Positions 63,120 through 64,000 of a DNA stretch of 64,000 nucleotides are shown one piece after another. A program made the translations under genes and the position numbers. The first letter of the stretch is position 1; each line of letters opens with the position of its first letter. The notes below the pieces were generated by a model, which worked only from the letters and a program-made list of their open reading frames with translations, ran no database searches and was not told the origin of the DNA. Location of the stretch: the NCBI RefSeq assembly GCF_013694095.1, contig NZ_JACEFB010000008.1, forward strand, positions 124,001 through 188,000, written 5' to 3'. The stretch comes from Thermogemmata fonticola (GTDB taxonomy: Bacteria > Planctomycetota > Planctomycetia > Gemmatales > Gemmataceae).

Positions 63120-64000
63120 TCACGTATTTCTTCCGATGGTGAAGTCCCAGGTGACCGTCGTCGCACTCCCCAAATAATTCCCATCCCCATCATACACCGC
63201 CCGCACCACATGACGACCCACCGGCAAACCCCGCACCAACACCAAACGCGCCACCCCACGACTGTCCAACAAACCCACACCACGCTCCACACCATCCACT
63301 ATAAACCGCACCACCCCCCCAGGCACGCCACCTCCCGGCGCCAACGCCACCACCCGCGCCACCAACTCCAAACGACGACCACCCACCCCCGTCGAACGAC
63401 TCAACTCCACACCCGTCCGACACCGCAACACCACCTGATCATACTCCCCAACACTCCCCAACACATTCCCATCCCCCAAATACTCCGCCTCGATCCGATG
63501 TACCCCCACCCCCAAACCACGTACCCGCAACACCGCCACCCCACTACCATCCAACACCGCACTCCCCAACACCACACCCGCCCCAACATCCCGAAACACC
63601 ACCTGACCCGTCGCCACTCCCACCGACGGACTCAACGCCCGCACCACCGCACGCAACTCCACCTCCCCACCATACCGCGACGGATTCCCCACACCACTCA
63701 CCTCCACCTCACTCCCCACCGCATTCACCTCATGCAACACCACACCACTCCATACACCCCCCGCAAAATCCACATCCCCCAAATACTCCGCCTCCAACTG
63801 ATGTACACCCACCCCCAAACTCGTCACCGTCACCACCGCACGCGATACACCCGCCCCCACCCCCACCAACACCCCACGACCCACCTCCACCCCATCCGAC
63901 ACAAAACGCACCACCCCCGTCGGCGTCAACACCGGCGCCGAACCACCATCCACCACCTCCGCCGTCAACGCCAACGGCTCACCATACACCGTCGGACTCC
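63120..64000 (-). CDS. Ig-like repeat surface protein, C-terminal part (runs off right edge)
   Basis: 293 codons are visible without a start; the frame is open to the right edge (SPTVYGEPLALTAEV). Three Ig-like domains of about 95 residues are seen, each ending in a similar strand pair: LGVGVHQLEAEYLGDVDFAG, LGVGVHRIEAEYLGDGNVLG and LPVGRHVVRAVYDGDGNYLG. This is the Big_3/Big_5-type repeat of exported surface proteins. The coding strand is strongly G+T-rich (GTG and GGG codons dominate) and the plus strand almost only A and C. Start, signal and further repeats lie outside. Confidence 0.85.
   Translation of the reverse strand, partial: SPTVYGEPLALTAEVVDGGSAPVLTPTGVVRFVSDGVEVGRGVLVGVGAGVSRAVVTVTSLGVGVHQLEAEYLGDVDFAGGVWSGVVLHEVNAVGSEVEVSGVGNPSRYGGEVELRAVVRALSPSVGVATGQVVFRDVGAGVVLGSAVLDGSGVAVLRVRGLGVGVHRIEAEYLGDGNVLGSVGEYDQVVLRCRTGVELSRSTGVGGRRLELVARVVALAPGGGVPGGVVRFIVDGVERGVGLLDSRGVARLVLVRGLPVGRHVVRAVYDGDGNYLGSATTVTWDFTIGRNT

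Overview
The window comes from a planctomycete, most likely a member of the Gemmataceae. The evidence is the set of families present: an adjacent PSD1-cytochrome (DUF1549/DUF1553) and DUF1501 pair, a BBP7-type beta-barrel, a TIGR03067 protein, an H-X9-DG motif protein, a FG-GAP/ASPIC-UnbV protein, and giant secreted proteins carrying an N-terminal LE-x-LE(D/S)R-x-x-P motif. GC is high, except in a visibly lower-GC island at about 12-18.5 kb. I saw no rRNA, tRNA, CRISPR array or transposase.

Layout. 1-5.4 kb (minus): an anti-sigma-like/H-X9-DG membrane protein running off the left edge, an ECF sigma factor, and two exported beta-propeller proteins. 5.8-9.4 kb (plus): dnaE. 9.7-18.5 kb (plus): the most unusual region. 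A large secreted protein (LEDR motif, two Ig/cadherin-like domains, an Ala/Tyr 11-residue coiled coil, a Cys/His peptidase-like C-terminal domain) is followed by small exported beta-rich proteins. Then comes an N-terminally truncated cassette that repeats the end of the coiled coil almost exactly but carries a different Cys-His-Asp C-terminal domain, a WD40-like protein, a third broken cassette, a TIGR03067 protein, and second copies of both small exported proteins in swapped order. This looks like the module-swapping layout of polymorphic toxin/effector loci, with candidate immunity partners. 18.7-22.9 kb (minus): TPR protein, PIN/TRAM protein, dGTPase-like protein, HIT protein. 23.1-27.9 kb (plus): rpmF-plsX-fabD-acpP-fabF for fatty acid synthesis, with a 712-nt non-coding gap where fabG would often be. 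28.3-35.6 kb (plus): small exported protein, ispH, Gfo/Idh/MocA oxidoreductase, a tail-anchored protein, and a trehalose synthase-maltokinase fusion. 35.7-45.2 kb (minus): a hybrid histidine kinase split by an in-frame stop, a TIGR03960-type radical SAM protein, DUF1501 and PSD1 proteins. 46.0-47.6 kb (plus): rho. 47.9-62.7 kb (minus): small exported protein, cation/proton antiporter, a small Cys-containing protein, hslU and hslV, a frameshifted TPR-sulfotransferase, a 1688-residue Gly-rich beta-helix/FG-GAP protein, and a BBP7 barrel. 63.1 kb to the right edge (minus): the C-terminal part of an Ig-repeat surface protein.

Three housekeeping modules can be read directly: rpmF-plsX-fabD-acpP-fabF (lipid synthesis), hslV-hslU (ATP-dependent protease) and the PSD1/DUF1501 pair. 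Several long reading frames carry a single lesion: a G8 tract at 9790-9797, a TGA at 16054, a TAA at 37844-37846 and a lost base near 53850. These are either real inactivation or variation, or assembly errors, and raw reads would decide. Sigma70-like promoters with a TTGAC-type -35 and 16-18 nt spacing recur in front of the secreted effector gene, rpmF, trehalose synthase and rho.
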